A stretch of DNA of 37,484 bases from Verrucomicrobiaceae bacterium (lineage in GTDB: Bacteria > Verrucomicrobiota > Verrucomicrobiia > Verrucomicrobiales > Verrucomicrobiaceae): positions 1 to 37,484 of the forward strand of contig CANIBP010000059.1 of assembly GCA_947466075.1 (NCBI GenBank), read 5' to 3'. Shown here piece by piece: positions 7,648-15,013 of the stretch (position 1 is the stretch's first letter; every line of letters starts with the position of its first letter). The notes beneath the pieces are model-generated. The model saw only the letters and a list, made by a program, of their open reading frames with translations. It was not told where the DNA came from and ran no database searches. The position numbers and the translations under genes were made by a program.

Positions 7648-8184
7648 ATGCCTGAAACATCTCCCATCCCTGAAAGCGACTTCCTGCGGCTCTTTGTGAA
7701 GCATGAGCAGGCGCTGCGGGCATTTGCGCGGGTGATGCTGCCGACTTGGGAATCGGTGGATGAGGTGATGCAGGAATCCAGTGTGGTGATGTGGAAGAAG
7801 CTCTCGCAACTCGATGCAGCGGATAACTTTTTGCCCTGGGCCAAGATGATCGTGCGCTTTGAGGCGCTGAGGCTGAGACGGGATCATGCGCGGGACCGGC
7901 ATGTGTTTGGTGATGCGGTGATCGAGCTGCTGGCCAATGAAGCCGCCGAGGTAGATGAGGATGTCTGGGAGCAGGAGCGTGAAGCTCTGCGTGGATGCTT
8001 GGCGCAGATGGCGGTGCATCATCGTGAGTTGGTGCTGGCTCCGTATGCGGGCGAGGGACGTGTGACACGGCTCGCTGAGGAAACCGGACGCACCATCAAC
8101 AGTCTTTACAAGCTCCTCGGACGCCTGCGCGAAAAGCTGTCGCAGTGTGTGCAAAACAAAATCGGCAACCCCACCCTGTCATGA
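7648..8184 (+). CDS. ECF RNA polymerase sigma factor, Rhodopirellula/Verrucomicrobium type
   Basis: 178 residues from the ATG at 7648, with AAGGAG at 7631-7636 upstream, one of the few clear ribosome binding sites in the window. Region 2 spans about 10-80: FLRLFVKHEQALRAFARVML, then the acidic WESVDEVMQESSVVMWKK and the segment DNFLPWAKMIVRFEALRLRR. Region 4 spans about 112-165, with the helix-turn-helix TRLAEETGRTINSLYKLLGR. The pattern matches the short sigma-70 family specific to Planctomycetes and Verrucomicrobia (TIGR02989 type). It should direct RNA polymerase to a small target set. Its stop overlaps the next start as ATGA, so it is translationally coupled to the membrane protein downstream. 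The leader motif at 7590-7610 may mark autoregulation. Confidence 0.92.
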   Translation: MPETSPIPESDFLRLFVKHEQALRAFARVMLPTWESVDEVMQESSVVMWKKLSQLDAADNFLPWAKMIVRFEALRLRRDHARDRHVFGDAVIELLANEAAEVDEDVWEQEREALRGCLAQMAVHHRELVLAPYAGEGRVTRLAEETGRTINSLYKLLGRLREKLSQCVQNKIGNPTLS

Positions 8185-9104
8185 GTGAACTATCCTCCAA
8201 TAAACCCAATCGCGCCCGCTGGTGCGAGCTGATCGACCTGCATTTGCTGGGAACGATTTCCAAAGCCGATGCCATCGATTTGGAAGCCATTTTGGCATCG
8301 AGTCGCGATGCGCGTGAGGATTATCGGCAACGTTGCAACGTCGATGCAGCGCTCCGTCAAGAAGCCGCAGGACAAGCGATGCCGACTCGCGTGACTGCAC
8401 CAAAGCCCGCGCGCTGGCTGACATGGCGTCCGCTCACCGCAGCGGCGGCGGGAATTGTGTTTGGCATGTTTTGCACGTCGGTGGTATTCGGATTCGTCGT
8501 GCAGCGCGGCTTTGAAAGGAAGACGCCTCTGGCAGTGTTCCAGCCAAGCTTTGAAGATGCTCAGATGCTGTTAGCGAAGGGCTTTCCAGATGGTTCCGCG
8601 CATTGGGGCGGTGATGAGGCGCGGGTGGTAATGGCGGAGAATGGAATCCAAGCCAAGGAGGGTAAATTCATGCTTCGGCTGGAAGCGTCGCCCAAAGGTT
8701 CACCACGCATCGTCTATCAGGTGCTCAATTTGACATCGCTGCCATCGGGCTCGGGTGGCGAGATGAGGGAGATTGAAATCACAGCCTCATTCGCTTCTGC
8801 GGATGCTGAGTCTGCGATGCGCTTCATCATCCGTGCGTTTGCGGCATCAGAAGCGCGTGAGCATCTCGATGCAGCGTGGTTTGATCACCGGGATGAAGCC
8901 ATTGCCTCGGCCACGCGTGGCTTGGATGTGATGCCAGGAAGCAAAGGCTGGCAGACCATGGGTTTGAAGATTCAGGTGCCACGCGCTGCTCGCAGCCTCG
9001 TGCTCTTCTTTGGAGTCCGCACGCCGGACAAGACCTTGCCAAAGGCAGCGCACTACCTGGATGACGTGCAGGTTTCTTTGATCGAACAACAGCCACTTCC
9101 CTGA
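8181..9104 (+). CDS. Membrane-anchored putative anti-sigma partner
   Basis: 307 residues from the ATG at 8181, which overlaps the sigma-factor stop in an ATGA junction. Residues 1-84 are a cytoplasmic, mostly helical segment (LIDLHLLGTISKADAIDLEAIL), like the short helical anti-sigma domains found beside such sigma factors. One transmembrane helix follows at about 85-107. The remaining 200 residues are periplasmic and beta-rich, with W-G-G-D and LYLDDVQVSL-like ends resembling a carbohydrate-binding-type sandwich. The FecR sequence itself is not evident. By position and layout it probably holds or releases the sigma factor in response to an envelope signal. That function is inferred from context; topology and coupling are seen directly. 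Confidence 0.7.
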   Translation: MSELSSNKPNRARWCELIDLHLLGTISKADAIDLEAILASSRDAREDYRQRCNVDAALRQEAAGQAMPTRVTAPKPARWLTWRPLTAAAAGIVFGMFCTSVVFGFVVQRGFERKTPLAVFQPSFEDAQMLLAKGFPDGSAHWGGDEARVVMAENGIQAKEGKFMLRLEASPKGSPRIVYQVLNLTSLPSGSGGEMREIEITASFASADAESAMRFIIRAFAASEAREHLDAAWFDHRDEAIASATRGLDVMPGSKGWQTMGLKIQVPRAARSLVLFFGVRTPDKTLPKAAHYLDDVQVSLIEQQPLP

Positions 9105-9135
9105 AAGTCCGCATAGACTCATTCCCACTCATCAT

Positions 9136-9210
9136 ATGAAACCAAATTCCACACCCGTCATCGACCGTCGCCATTTCCTTCGCGGACCTGGTGTGTCACT
9201 CGCGCTTCCG
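9136..9210 (+). pseudogene. DUF1552 gene, 5' stub
   Basis: The first 25 codons, MKPNSTPVIDRRHFLRG and onward to LALP, match the start of the complete DUF1552 gene at 15010 (MKRNSTPVIDRRHFLRG). By eye the DNA is about 85% identical over 75 nt. Similarity stops abruptly at 9210/9211. The frame then runs into the SGNH hydrolase that starts at 9220, so the open frame 9136-10488 is a chimera. The stub includes a twin-arginine signal (RRHFLRG). It sits where DUF1552 would be expected after a sigma/anti-sigma pair. Substitutions rather than identity suggest a diverged paralogue, not a recent duplication. Confidence 0.75.
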
Positions 9211-9219
9211 GTAAGCCCT

Positions 9220-10488
9220 ATGACCCGCATCACCCGATTCTTCCTTTCCTCCATGGTCCTGTGTGGACTCCTGCTTTCTGGCCTACTGAACGGTGCGGAG
9301 CCTACCATCCTTCCCGAAAACCTCAGGAAGGCCTTCGCTACTGCCAAAACGGAACGCGTCGCCATCGTCGCCCTCGGTGACTCCAACCAGCAATTCGGAG
9401 GCCACGGTTGGTCCTATTACATGGCCCGTGCCTTAGGAGAGACCTTCGGGTGCTACGGAAGCACCCTCATGTTCTACCACCAAGACAGAGGGAAGGATGC
9501 GCCAATCCCCGCCGAGGCACCGGCGGCACTGGCCACCAAAGCATATGACTACTGGTATGTGCCCGCTGGTCAAACAGGCTATGTCGGCTGGCGCAATGGC
9601 ACCGTGATCATTCCCGCCGACCACCCACTTAATGTTCGCGGTAGCCTCCGCTTCCATCTCACCTACGGCACCTTCGATGACGCGGGGGGATCTTTCCAGC
9701 CGGTCATCCGTCGGGACAGCCCACCTTGGACGGTGCTAAAATCCATGGATTCCTCAGTGGAAACCCAAACAGGACGCCCACAACTGACCGACCTTGTCAT
9801 GGATCTCCCAGCCGATTCTTCGCGGGATTACCCGCTCCAATTCATGCCGGCCGCCCTCAATAAGCCGATCCAAGGTGCCTTTCTTCTCTCCGCCGCACAT
9901 TGCGAGAACTTGGATAAGGCCTCCGGTATAGCCTACCACACGCTTTACGCCGGTGGTGGCCAATCTGTCTGCGACATGGTGGTGAGCCTGCGCGAAAAGA
10001 GGCACGAGCATCTGGCATCCTTCTTTTCTCTGGCGCGCACCCCGCTCAATGGAGCCAAGACCTGCGTCGTCATGATTAATTCCGGCCTGAATGATCGCAA
10101 TGAGAACGAACTCAGCGTGGGTCCCAACCACGGATTGGAAAGCTCCAGTCCCGAAGGTTACGTGGATAATCTTGAGGGCGTGACGCAAACTCTTTTGGAA
10201 GGATGGATCAAGGCGGGAGGCAATCGGGACAGTATCTTTTTCGTGTATATTCCCAGCCACGCTCTTGGAGACCCCGAAGACACCAAGCTCGTCTCCTATA
10301 GGGCAGCGGCAGGCCAACTGGCTCAAAAGAACAACCGCGCGGCGATGATCGATCTGTCCTCGCTCGTTCCCTACCGAGTCATGGAACAGAGCAAGTTCTA
10401 TGATCAGGGCACCTCATCCAGTCCTCATCTCGACCGCAAGGGATACCAAGCGATTTCCGAGGCCGTTGCGGAAGCCTTGGCGAGATAA
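9220..10488 (+). CDS. Exported SGNH-type hydrolase
   Basis: 422 residues from the ATG at 9220 (MTRITRFFLSSMVLCGLLLS), a clean signal peptide. An in-frame upstream ATG at 9136 belongs to a DUF1552 remnant. Block I is VAIVALGDSNQQFGGHGWSY, with Ser as the likely nucleophile. A block III-like INSGLNDRNEN is near residues 286-296, and the C-terminus has SSSPHLDRKGYQAIS, where His would complete the triad. The region between is beta-rich. The family includes esterases and acetylxylan-esterase-like enzymes of glycan breakdown; no close characterised relative is recognised. If translation began at 9136 the product would carry a Tat signal before its own Sec signal. Transcription may come from the sigma/anti-sigma operon by read-through. 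Confidence 0.75.
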   Translation: MTRITRFFLSSMVLCGLLLSGLLNGAEPTILPENLRKAFATAKTERVAIVALGDSNQQFGGHGWSYYMARALGETFGCYGSTLMFYHQDRGKDAPIPAEAPAALATKAYDYWYVPAGQTGYVGWRNGTVIIPADHPLNVRGSLRFHLTYGTFDDAGGSFQPVIRRDSPPWTVLKSMDSSVETQTGRPQLTDLVMDLPADSSRDYPLQFMPAALNKPIQGAFLLSAAHCENLDKASGIAYHTLYAGGGQSVCDMVVSLREKRHEHLASFFSLARTPLNGAKTCVVMINSGLNDRNENELSVGPNHGLESSSPEGYVDNLEGVTQTLLEGWIKAGGNRDSIFFVYIPSHALGDPEDTKLVSYRAAAGQLAQKNNRAAMIDLSSLVPYRVMEQSKFYDQGTSSSPHLDRKGYQAISEAVAEALAR

Positions 10489-10502
10489 CGTGCCGTTGAT
10501 AG

Positions 10503-10605
10503 GTTCGTCCCCACGACCGTCTCGGCCCCAACAAACCAGATGCGCAAACTCTCGCCGCATTGGAACTCAGGCCAAAGACCGAGTCCGGCCAGCAAGCCGT
10601 GAAGC
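10503..10605 (+). pseudogene. Possible gene-end remnant
   Basis: Between the SGNH gene and the next start, a plus-strand frame from 10503 reads VRPHDRLGPNKPDAQTLAAL and continues to a stop at 10603-10605. Its composition looks like protein and not like random frame translation, and it is closed upstream by TAG at 10500-10502. No start codon or family is recognised. It may be the last piece of a deleted gene; chance is possible. Confidence 0.2.
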
Positions 10606-10633
10606 TTTGAGCATCAAAGTAATCCACTCCGTT

Positions 10634-11950
10634 ATGAAACATTCCCTCATACTCACAACCACCCTGTTTTTTGCATCGCCAATGGCACCGGCGGAAGACA
10701 AAGTCGCCCAGCAAAGCAACGGCCTCGCTCAAAGGAATGTGCACTTCCATTCCTCGTTGAGTGCGGCCATCGAGCAGGCGCACGCGGAGCTTTGGAACAC
10801 GCGGATCGACAAGCAAGGCATCGTTCGCGACTACGTCGGGGAAACTCCGACTCCTGAGGACTGTTCCCTTGGCAGGCCGAATGCGATGGGCTGGTGGAGC
10901 CCGATCGAAAACGGGCCAATGTTTACCGGAACGTATCTTGCCGCGATCTGCGAGCGGGCTCGCCGTAGTGGGGAAGCCGCCGACCGGGAAGATGCCATGC
11001 GTCTTGCTCAAGGCCTGCTGAAGTGCGCTTCTGTTTCGGAGGTTCCGGGCTTCATTGCTCGTGGCGTGGGAACGGATGGGAAGTGCCACTATCCGCTGGG
11101 TTCGCAGGACCAGATTCACCCGTGGTTCTACGGGCTTCACGCCTACGCCGCCAGCGGCGTGCCCGATGCGGAGGAGCGGAGGGCCGTCGTGGCAAGGCTG
11201 ACGGAGGTCGCCGAGGCGCTCGAGGCATTGAACTGGAAGTGTCCCTGCGACGGTGCATTCAAGGGACAGTCACGCGGCGATTTCAAGATGTTCCGGCATC
11301 ACGGGGCGGTCATGTATCTTTCAATCCTCAGGGCAATGGCTGACGTGACCAATGATCCAATCTGGCTCGAACGTTATCACACAGCCCTGAACGAGCGCGC
11401 CAACAAGAACGGCAGGACTCGGCTCGAAATCTGCGCGGAGGGTTATCCATACGACCGCGAGCAGATCAAGAATATCGATCAAAACCTGCTTTGGATTTAT
11501 GTGAGTTCGCAGGGCGCTTTGTCCAGGCTTGCCGGTTTGGAGACGGACGAAACGATCCGGGCTCAATACCGCGCAGGGCTTGCCGCCAATGCGCGCGGAG
11601 CCCTGGCGGTGATTGGCAATTACAGGAGGTTTGATAACAACGACACGAAACTCTTTGGCCATGCCAACTGGCGGGTTGCTTATCCGACTTGGGTTCCTCA
11701 AGCCACGCAGGCTGAGGCAGAAAGACTTTCCTCAAAAGCGGACAAGGAAAAATGCGGTGAGCGAAAGGGTTATGAGAGCGGCTACATGAGGAATCCTCTG
11801 GCCGCCGCATCGATTGTTGCATTCGCCGGAGACGAAACGGGGCGGGAACTCATCGAGGGAGCCATCCGCCATTACGACTATTCCAAGATCCACATGTCGG
11901 AGTTCCTTTTCGCGGAATGTGCCTTCTACGGTCTGACGATTAAGGAATGA
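10634..11950 (+). CDS. Exported protein of unknown function, probably helical-barrel
   Basis: 438 residues from the ATG at 10634, giving the signal peptide MKHSLILTTTLFFASPMAPA. The frame is open 78 codons further upstream, overlapping the SGNH gene, but that extension has no signal peptide. The mature protein is rich in helices. Its aromatic motifs MGWWSPIENGPMFTGTYLAA, HPWFYGLHAYAASG and FRHHGAVMYLSIL recur as in (alpha/alpha)6-barrel glycan enzymes such as unsaturated glucuronyl hydrolases and lyases. I cannot place it in a named family. It has a Cys pair, KCPCDG, near residue 200. Position between two SGNH hydrolases and next to a broken sulfatase suggests polysaccharide processing, but this is inference only. 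Confidence 0.6.
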   Translation: MKHSLILTTTLFFASPMAPAEDKVAQQSNGLAQRNVHFHSSLSAAIEQAHAELWNTRIDKQGIVRDYVGETPTPEDCSLGRPNAMGWWSPIENGPMFTGTYLAAICERARRSGEAADREDAMRLAQGLLKCASVSEVPGFIARGVGTDGKCHYPLGSQDQIHPWFYGLHAYAASGVPDAEERRAVVARLTEVAEALEALNWKCPCDGAFKGQSRGDFKMFRHHGAVMYLSILRAMADVTNDPIWLERYHTALNERANKNGRTRLEICAEGYPYDREQIKNIDQNLLWIYVSSQGALSRLAGLETDETIRAQYRAGLAANARGALAVIGNYRRFDNNDTKLFGHANWRVAYPTWVPQATQAEAERLSSKADKEKCGERKGYESGYMRNPLAAASIVAFAGDETGRELIEGAIRHYDYSKIHMSEFLFAECAFYGLTIKE

Positions 11951-11998
11951 GAAAACGTTGAACAGGGAAGCAAGCTTGTATCACCCCATAGCCAAATC

Positions 11999-12199
11999 AT
12001 GGAACACACCGTCATCCTTTTCATCGCCCTTTTGCTAGCATCGCTGGCCGCGCTCCACGCCGCCGAGCCGAAAGTAAACGTCCTGCTCATCCTCTCCGAT
12101 GACCAAAGCTATCCGCATGTCGGTTGTTACGGGAACAAGGACATCATGACGCCGAACTGGGGCTCGAGGGTGTGTTCAGACCGGCAAAGTAATCGTGCG
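11999..12199 (+). pseudogene. Sulfatase gene, N-terminal fragment
   Basis: The ATG at 11999 opens a signal peptide (MEHTVILFIALLLASLAALH) followed by the sulfatase start NVLLILSDDQSYPHVGCYG and KDIMTPN, including the metal-binding Asp pair. After TPN (about 12150) the frame is disturbed. A shifted frame reads GLEGVF, as expected a few residues later in this family, before a stop near 12197. The CxPSR catalytic segment is absent. The rest of a sulfatase of the same subfamily resumes at 13640, beyond an intervening SGNH gene. The two pieces probably derive from one gene of about 470 residues. Confidence 0.75.
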
Positions 12200-12241
12200 C
12201 TTGCACTTTCCACCTCAACATAGGACATCGCTTTTTGCCAA

Positions 12242-13639
12242 ATGATACAACCCTACAGCTCCTGCAAATCAAGCCTCGCGGGCACCTTCTTCTCGGCTCT
12301 CGCGGCACTCAGCCTCACGGCATTCGCCTCAGACGCACCGCTCATTCGCCAAGATGATCGCATCGTGTTCGCTGGCGATAGCATCACCGGCCAGGGATGG
12401 AACAACGGCCAGGGTTTCATCCATCAAATCGAAACCGCTCTGCGTGAGAAGTGGCCAAACGGAAAACTCACCACCATCGGTCTCGGCGGTAGCGGATCAA
12501 CCGTGGGTGCTTGGCAGAATCATGAGAAGCGGAGTCGAGAAGGAGCGGTCGTCCTTGATGTGAAGGACGTGGACGTTAAGACCACGCTCGATCAAGGCGC
12601 GGATGCCCTCATCATCATGCTCGGCATGAATGACCTACTCTCTCCCTCTTTGAAGGACCAGCCCGCCGACTTTGATGCTTGGGCCGTGCATTACAAGGCA
12701 CTGGTCACTGCCTTGCGCGAGCGAGCCAAGCCACGCGTCATCGCACTGGCGACCATCTCGCTCTGCTCGGAAGACCCCGCTTCGCCCAAGAATCGTGTGC
12801 GCGATGAACTCAACGCCCGCCTCATGAAACTCGCCGCCGCCGAGCACTGCGTCCTGCTACCCGTGGGCGAGACAATGCTCGCTCAGTTACAAAAAGGCCG
12901 CGCGCGACTGCCCGACTTCCACCTCACCGGCGACTTCGTGCATCCCAACTTCCACGGCCACACCTCCATCGCCATCGGCATGTTGAAAGGCCTGGGCGAG
13001 CACGAACTGGCAAACAAGCTCACGCAAAAAGCAGACACCGCAATTGCCCAGCAGAAGGAGACCGCGCCAGCCGCATCACCCGCGCCGTGGCTCGTCGGCA
13101 TCGGCCTCCTCAATCCCCAAGCCTGGCCCGCCAACAAGTTCGACGCCGCCAAAGGCCGCCTGCCCTGCGACGCCCTCATCGCGCAAGGCCACATCGCCGA
13201 AGCCGAAACCACCGAGCCGAAGCTGCGCTGGCAGGAGTATCACCCCAGCGTGAACTTCACCGGCGGAGCCGATCCCGCGAGCATCGACTTCACTGCCGCC
13301 AGCTTCGGAGCCCTCCACGAAGTCGGCTACGCCCTCCGCTGGATCCACAGCGACAAAGCCCGCCTCGTGCGCCTCAAACTCAGCACCCAAACCTTCGCCG
13401 GCACCATCGGCCTCACGGCATGGCTGAATGGCACCCAACTGTATGCCAAACCCATCAACGAAGAACCCAAGCACCGCATCGACATCCCCGCCCAGCTCAA
13501 ACAAGGCTGGAACTGCCTCGTCCTGAAGTGCAATCACCTCCAGTGGCAATGGCAGGTCTCAGCGACTCTCGAAGGCGTGGATGGGGATGGGCTGGAGGAC
13601 TTGCGCTACTCAGCGCAAGCCCGCCAAAGCGTGGAGTAG
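12242..13639 (+). CDS. SGNH/GDSL hydrolase with C-terminal beta domain, exported
   Basis: 465 residues from the ATG at 12242. A signal peptide covers about 1-29. Block I is IVFAGDSITGQGWNNG (nucleophile Ser in GDSI), block II is GLGGSGSTVGAW, block III is IMLGMNDLL, and the last block is GDFVHPNFHGH with the Asp-x-x-His pair. All triad and oxyanion residues are therefore present, and an esterase or acetylesterase activity is expected. Residues from about 280 to 460 form a second, beta-rich domain that may bind carbohydrate. The gene is intact but lies between two halves of a broken sulfatase. Its stop TAG at 13637-13639 is immediately followed, in the same frame, by sulfatase sequence, so the 3' junction is very sharp. 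Confidence 0.85.
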   Translation: MIQPYSSCKSSLAGTFFSALAALSLTAFASDAPLIRQDDRIVFAGDSITGQGWNNGQGFIHQIETALREKWPNGKLTTIGLGGSGSTVGAWQNHEKRSREGAVVLDVKDVDVKTTLDQGADALIIMLGMNDLLSPSLKDQPADFDAWAVHYKALVTALRERAKPRVIALATISLCSEDPASPKNRVRDELNARLMKLAAAEHCVLLPVGETMLAQLQKGRARLPDFHLTGDFVHPNFHGHTSIAIGMLKGLGEHELANKLTQKADTAIAQQKETAPAASPAPWLVGIGLLNPQAWPANKFDAAKGRLPCDALIAQGHIAEAETTEPKLRWQEYHPSVNFTGGADPASIDFTAASFGALHEVGYALRWIHSDKARLVRLKLSTQTFAGTIGLTAWLNGTQLYAKPINEEPKHRIDIPAQLKQGWNCLVLKCNHLQWQWQVSATLEGVDGDGLEDLRYSAQARQSVE

Positions 13640-14817
13640 CCCTCGATTACGATCTCGCGCTTCTCCGCGCCACTGCCGCGCGACGTGAGGACGTATCCCG
13701 AGGCATTGCGTGCGGCGGGATGGTTCGCCGGTGTCGCGGGGCGCACGTATCACATGGACGGCGCGACGACTTCGGCGGAGTCGCGCGCGGTGATTGAGAA
13801 ATACAAGCTCGCTACTTTCCCCGACCGTCTCGACTACGTGAAGATCGGCAGCGGCAGTGAGGCCGGGCTCGCACAGTTCCGCGAGTTCCTCGATCTCAAG
13901 CCCGCGGAGAAGCCGTTCTTCCTGCAACTCTGTTCGAACGATCCGCATCGCCCGCTGAACACGCAAGGCCCGGTGAAACATGATCCGGCGAAGATCAAAC
14001 TTCCTGCGCACTACCCCAACACGCAGCTCGTGCGCGAAGACTTTGCGCGTTACTACGACGAGATTGCGCACTTCGATGTGTTCTTCGGCGACGTGATGGC
14101 GGAGTTGGAAAAGCGCGGCCTCGCATCGAACACCATCGTCGCCTTCATGGGAGACAATGGCTGCTCGCAGTTCCGCGGCAAGGGCACGCTCTTCGAGTTT
14201 GGCATCCATGTGCCGCTGCTCGTGCGCTGGCCGGGGAAGGTGAAGCCGGGTTCGTCGTCCAGCGAACTCATCAGCGGCGAGGACATCGCGCCGACTTTCC
14301 TCGAAGCCGCAGGTCTGCCCGTGCCGCCAGAGATGACGGGGAAAGTTTCGTGAAGCTGCTGCGCGGCGAGCCATTCGAGGCGCGGCAGTTTGTCTTCGCT
14401 GAGCGCGGTGGACACGGGTCCACGCTGCCAGGAGACAGCGCGAGCTTTGACCTTGGCCGCGTGGTGGTGAGCAAGACGCACAAGCTCATCTACAACGCCA
14501 TGGGGCAGCTTCCGTATTGGCCGGTGGACTTCGCCAAAGACGATCTATGGAAGGAACTGGTGCAGATGCATGAAGCCGGGAAGTTGGATGCAAAAAGCGA
14601 GAAGCTCTACTTCGCCCCAACGCGCCCGATGTTCGAACTCTACGACCTCGCGAATGATCCCGGTGATTTCAACAACCTCGCAGGCGACATGAACGCTGTG
14701 AGCTACGAGCGCGAACTCAAGGCCGCGATGCAGGAGTGGATGATGGTCCAGCGAGACTTCCTTCCACTACCCGTGACAGCGACCGAAGGGCCTGGTGCCA
14801 AGAAGGGCAAACACTGA
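13640..14817 (+). pseudogene. Sulfatase gene, C-terminal part with frameshift
   Basis: Directly after the SGNH stop the same frame reads ISRFSAPLPRDVRTYPEALR, which in this sulfatase subfamily lies about 30 residues after the catalytic Cys. It continues through GVAGRTYHMDG, the second metal-site segment FMGDNGCSQFRGKG and GIHVPLLVRWPGK. At EMTGK (about 14342-14345) the frame breaks. One missing A in an AAAA run would restore TGKSFVKLLRGEPF, which continues in the other frame to the stop at 14817 (YDLANDPGDFNNL near the end). With no start, no catalytic Cys and a frameshift, it cannot make an active enzyme. GTG codons at 13685 and 14350 could be mistaken for starts. Confidence 0.85.
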
Positions 14818-14873
14818 TCAGATTTACTTGCCTCGACGAAGCCGACGAGGCTTGGCAGCGCCGGACGGCATGA

Positions 14874-14895
14874 TTTTGAAAAGATTTTCGGCAGG
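14874..14895 (+). promoter_or_regulatory. Leader motif, copy 2
   Basis: TTTTGAAAAGATTTTCGGCA plus GG aligns with the leader of the sigma gene at 7590-7610 with one gap. TTTCGGCAGG again ends 38 nt before an ATG (14933) followed by CCTGAA. No sigma gene follows here, only a 26-codon stub leading into DUF1552. This copy may still drive the DUF1552, cytochrome and phosphatase genes. Confidence 0.5.
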
Positions 14896-14932
14896 TCACA
14901 GAGACATCGGAAGTCTAGCCACTGAAAACGTT

Positions 14933-15013
14933 ATGCCTGAACCAATACATCAGCCAAACTCTGAACATTCTTCCGCCGTCAAATCAATCCCAAGACCTCA
15001 ACCGACCTTATGA
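14933..15013 (+). pseudogene. Sigma-factor gene 5' stub, or short leader peptide
   Basis: The ATG at 14933 opens 26 codons starting MPEPIHQPNSEHSS and ending in a TGA that overlaps the DUF1552 start as ATGA. The start context (ATGCCTGAA 38 nt after the leader motif) matches the intact sigma gene at 7648, whose product starts MPETSPIPES. Everything after the first few codons is lost or unrelated. It could be the remnant of a second sigma gene left by an internal deletion. It could also now act as a short coupled leader peptide that brings ribosomes to DUF1552. Confidence 0.45.

Noticed and set aside
14830..14851. Inverted repeat GCCTCG...CGAGGC after the sulfatase remnant
   Set aside because: Only 6 bp of stem and no T-run follows; could be chance in GC-rich DNA.
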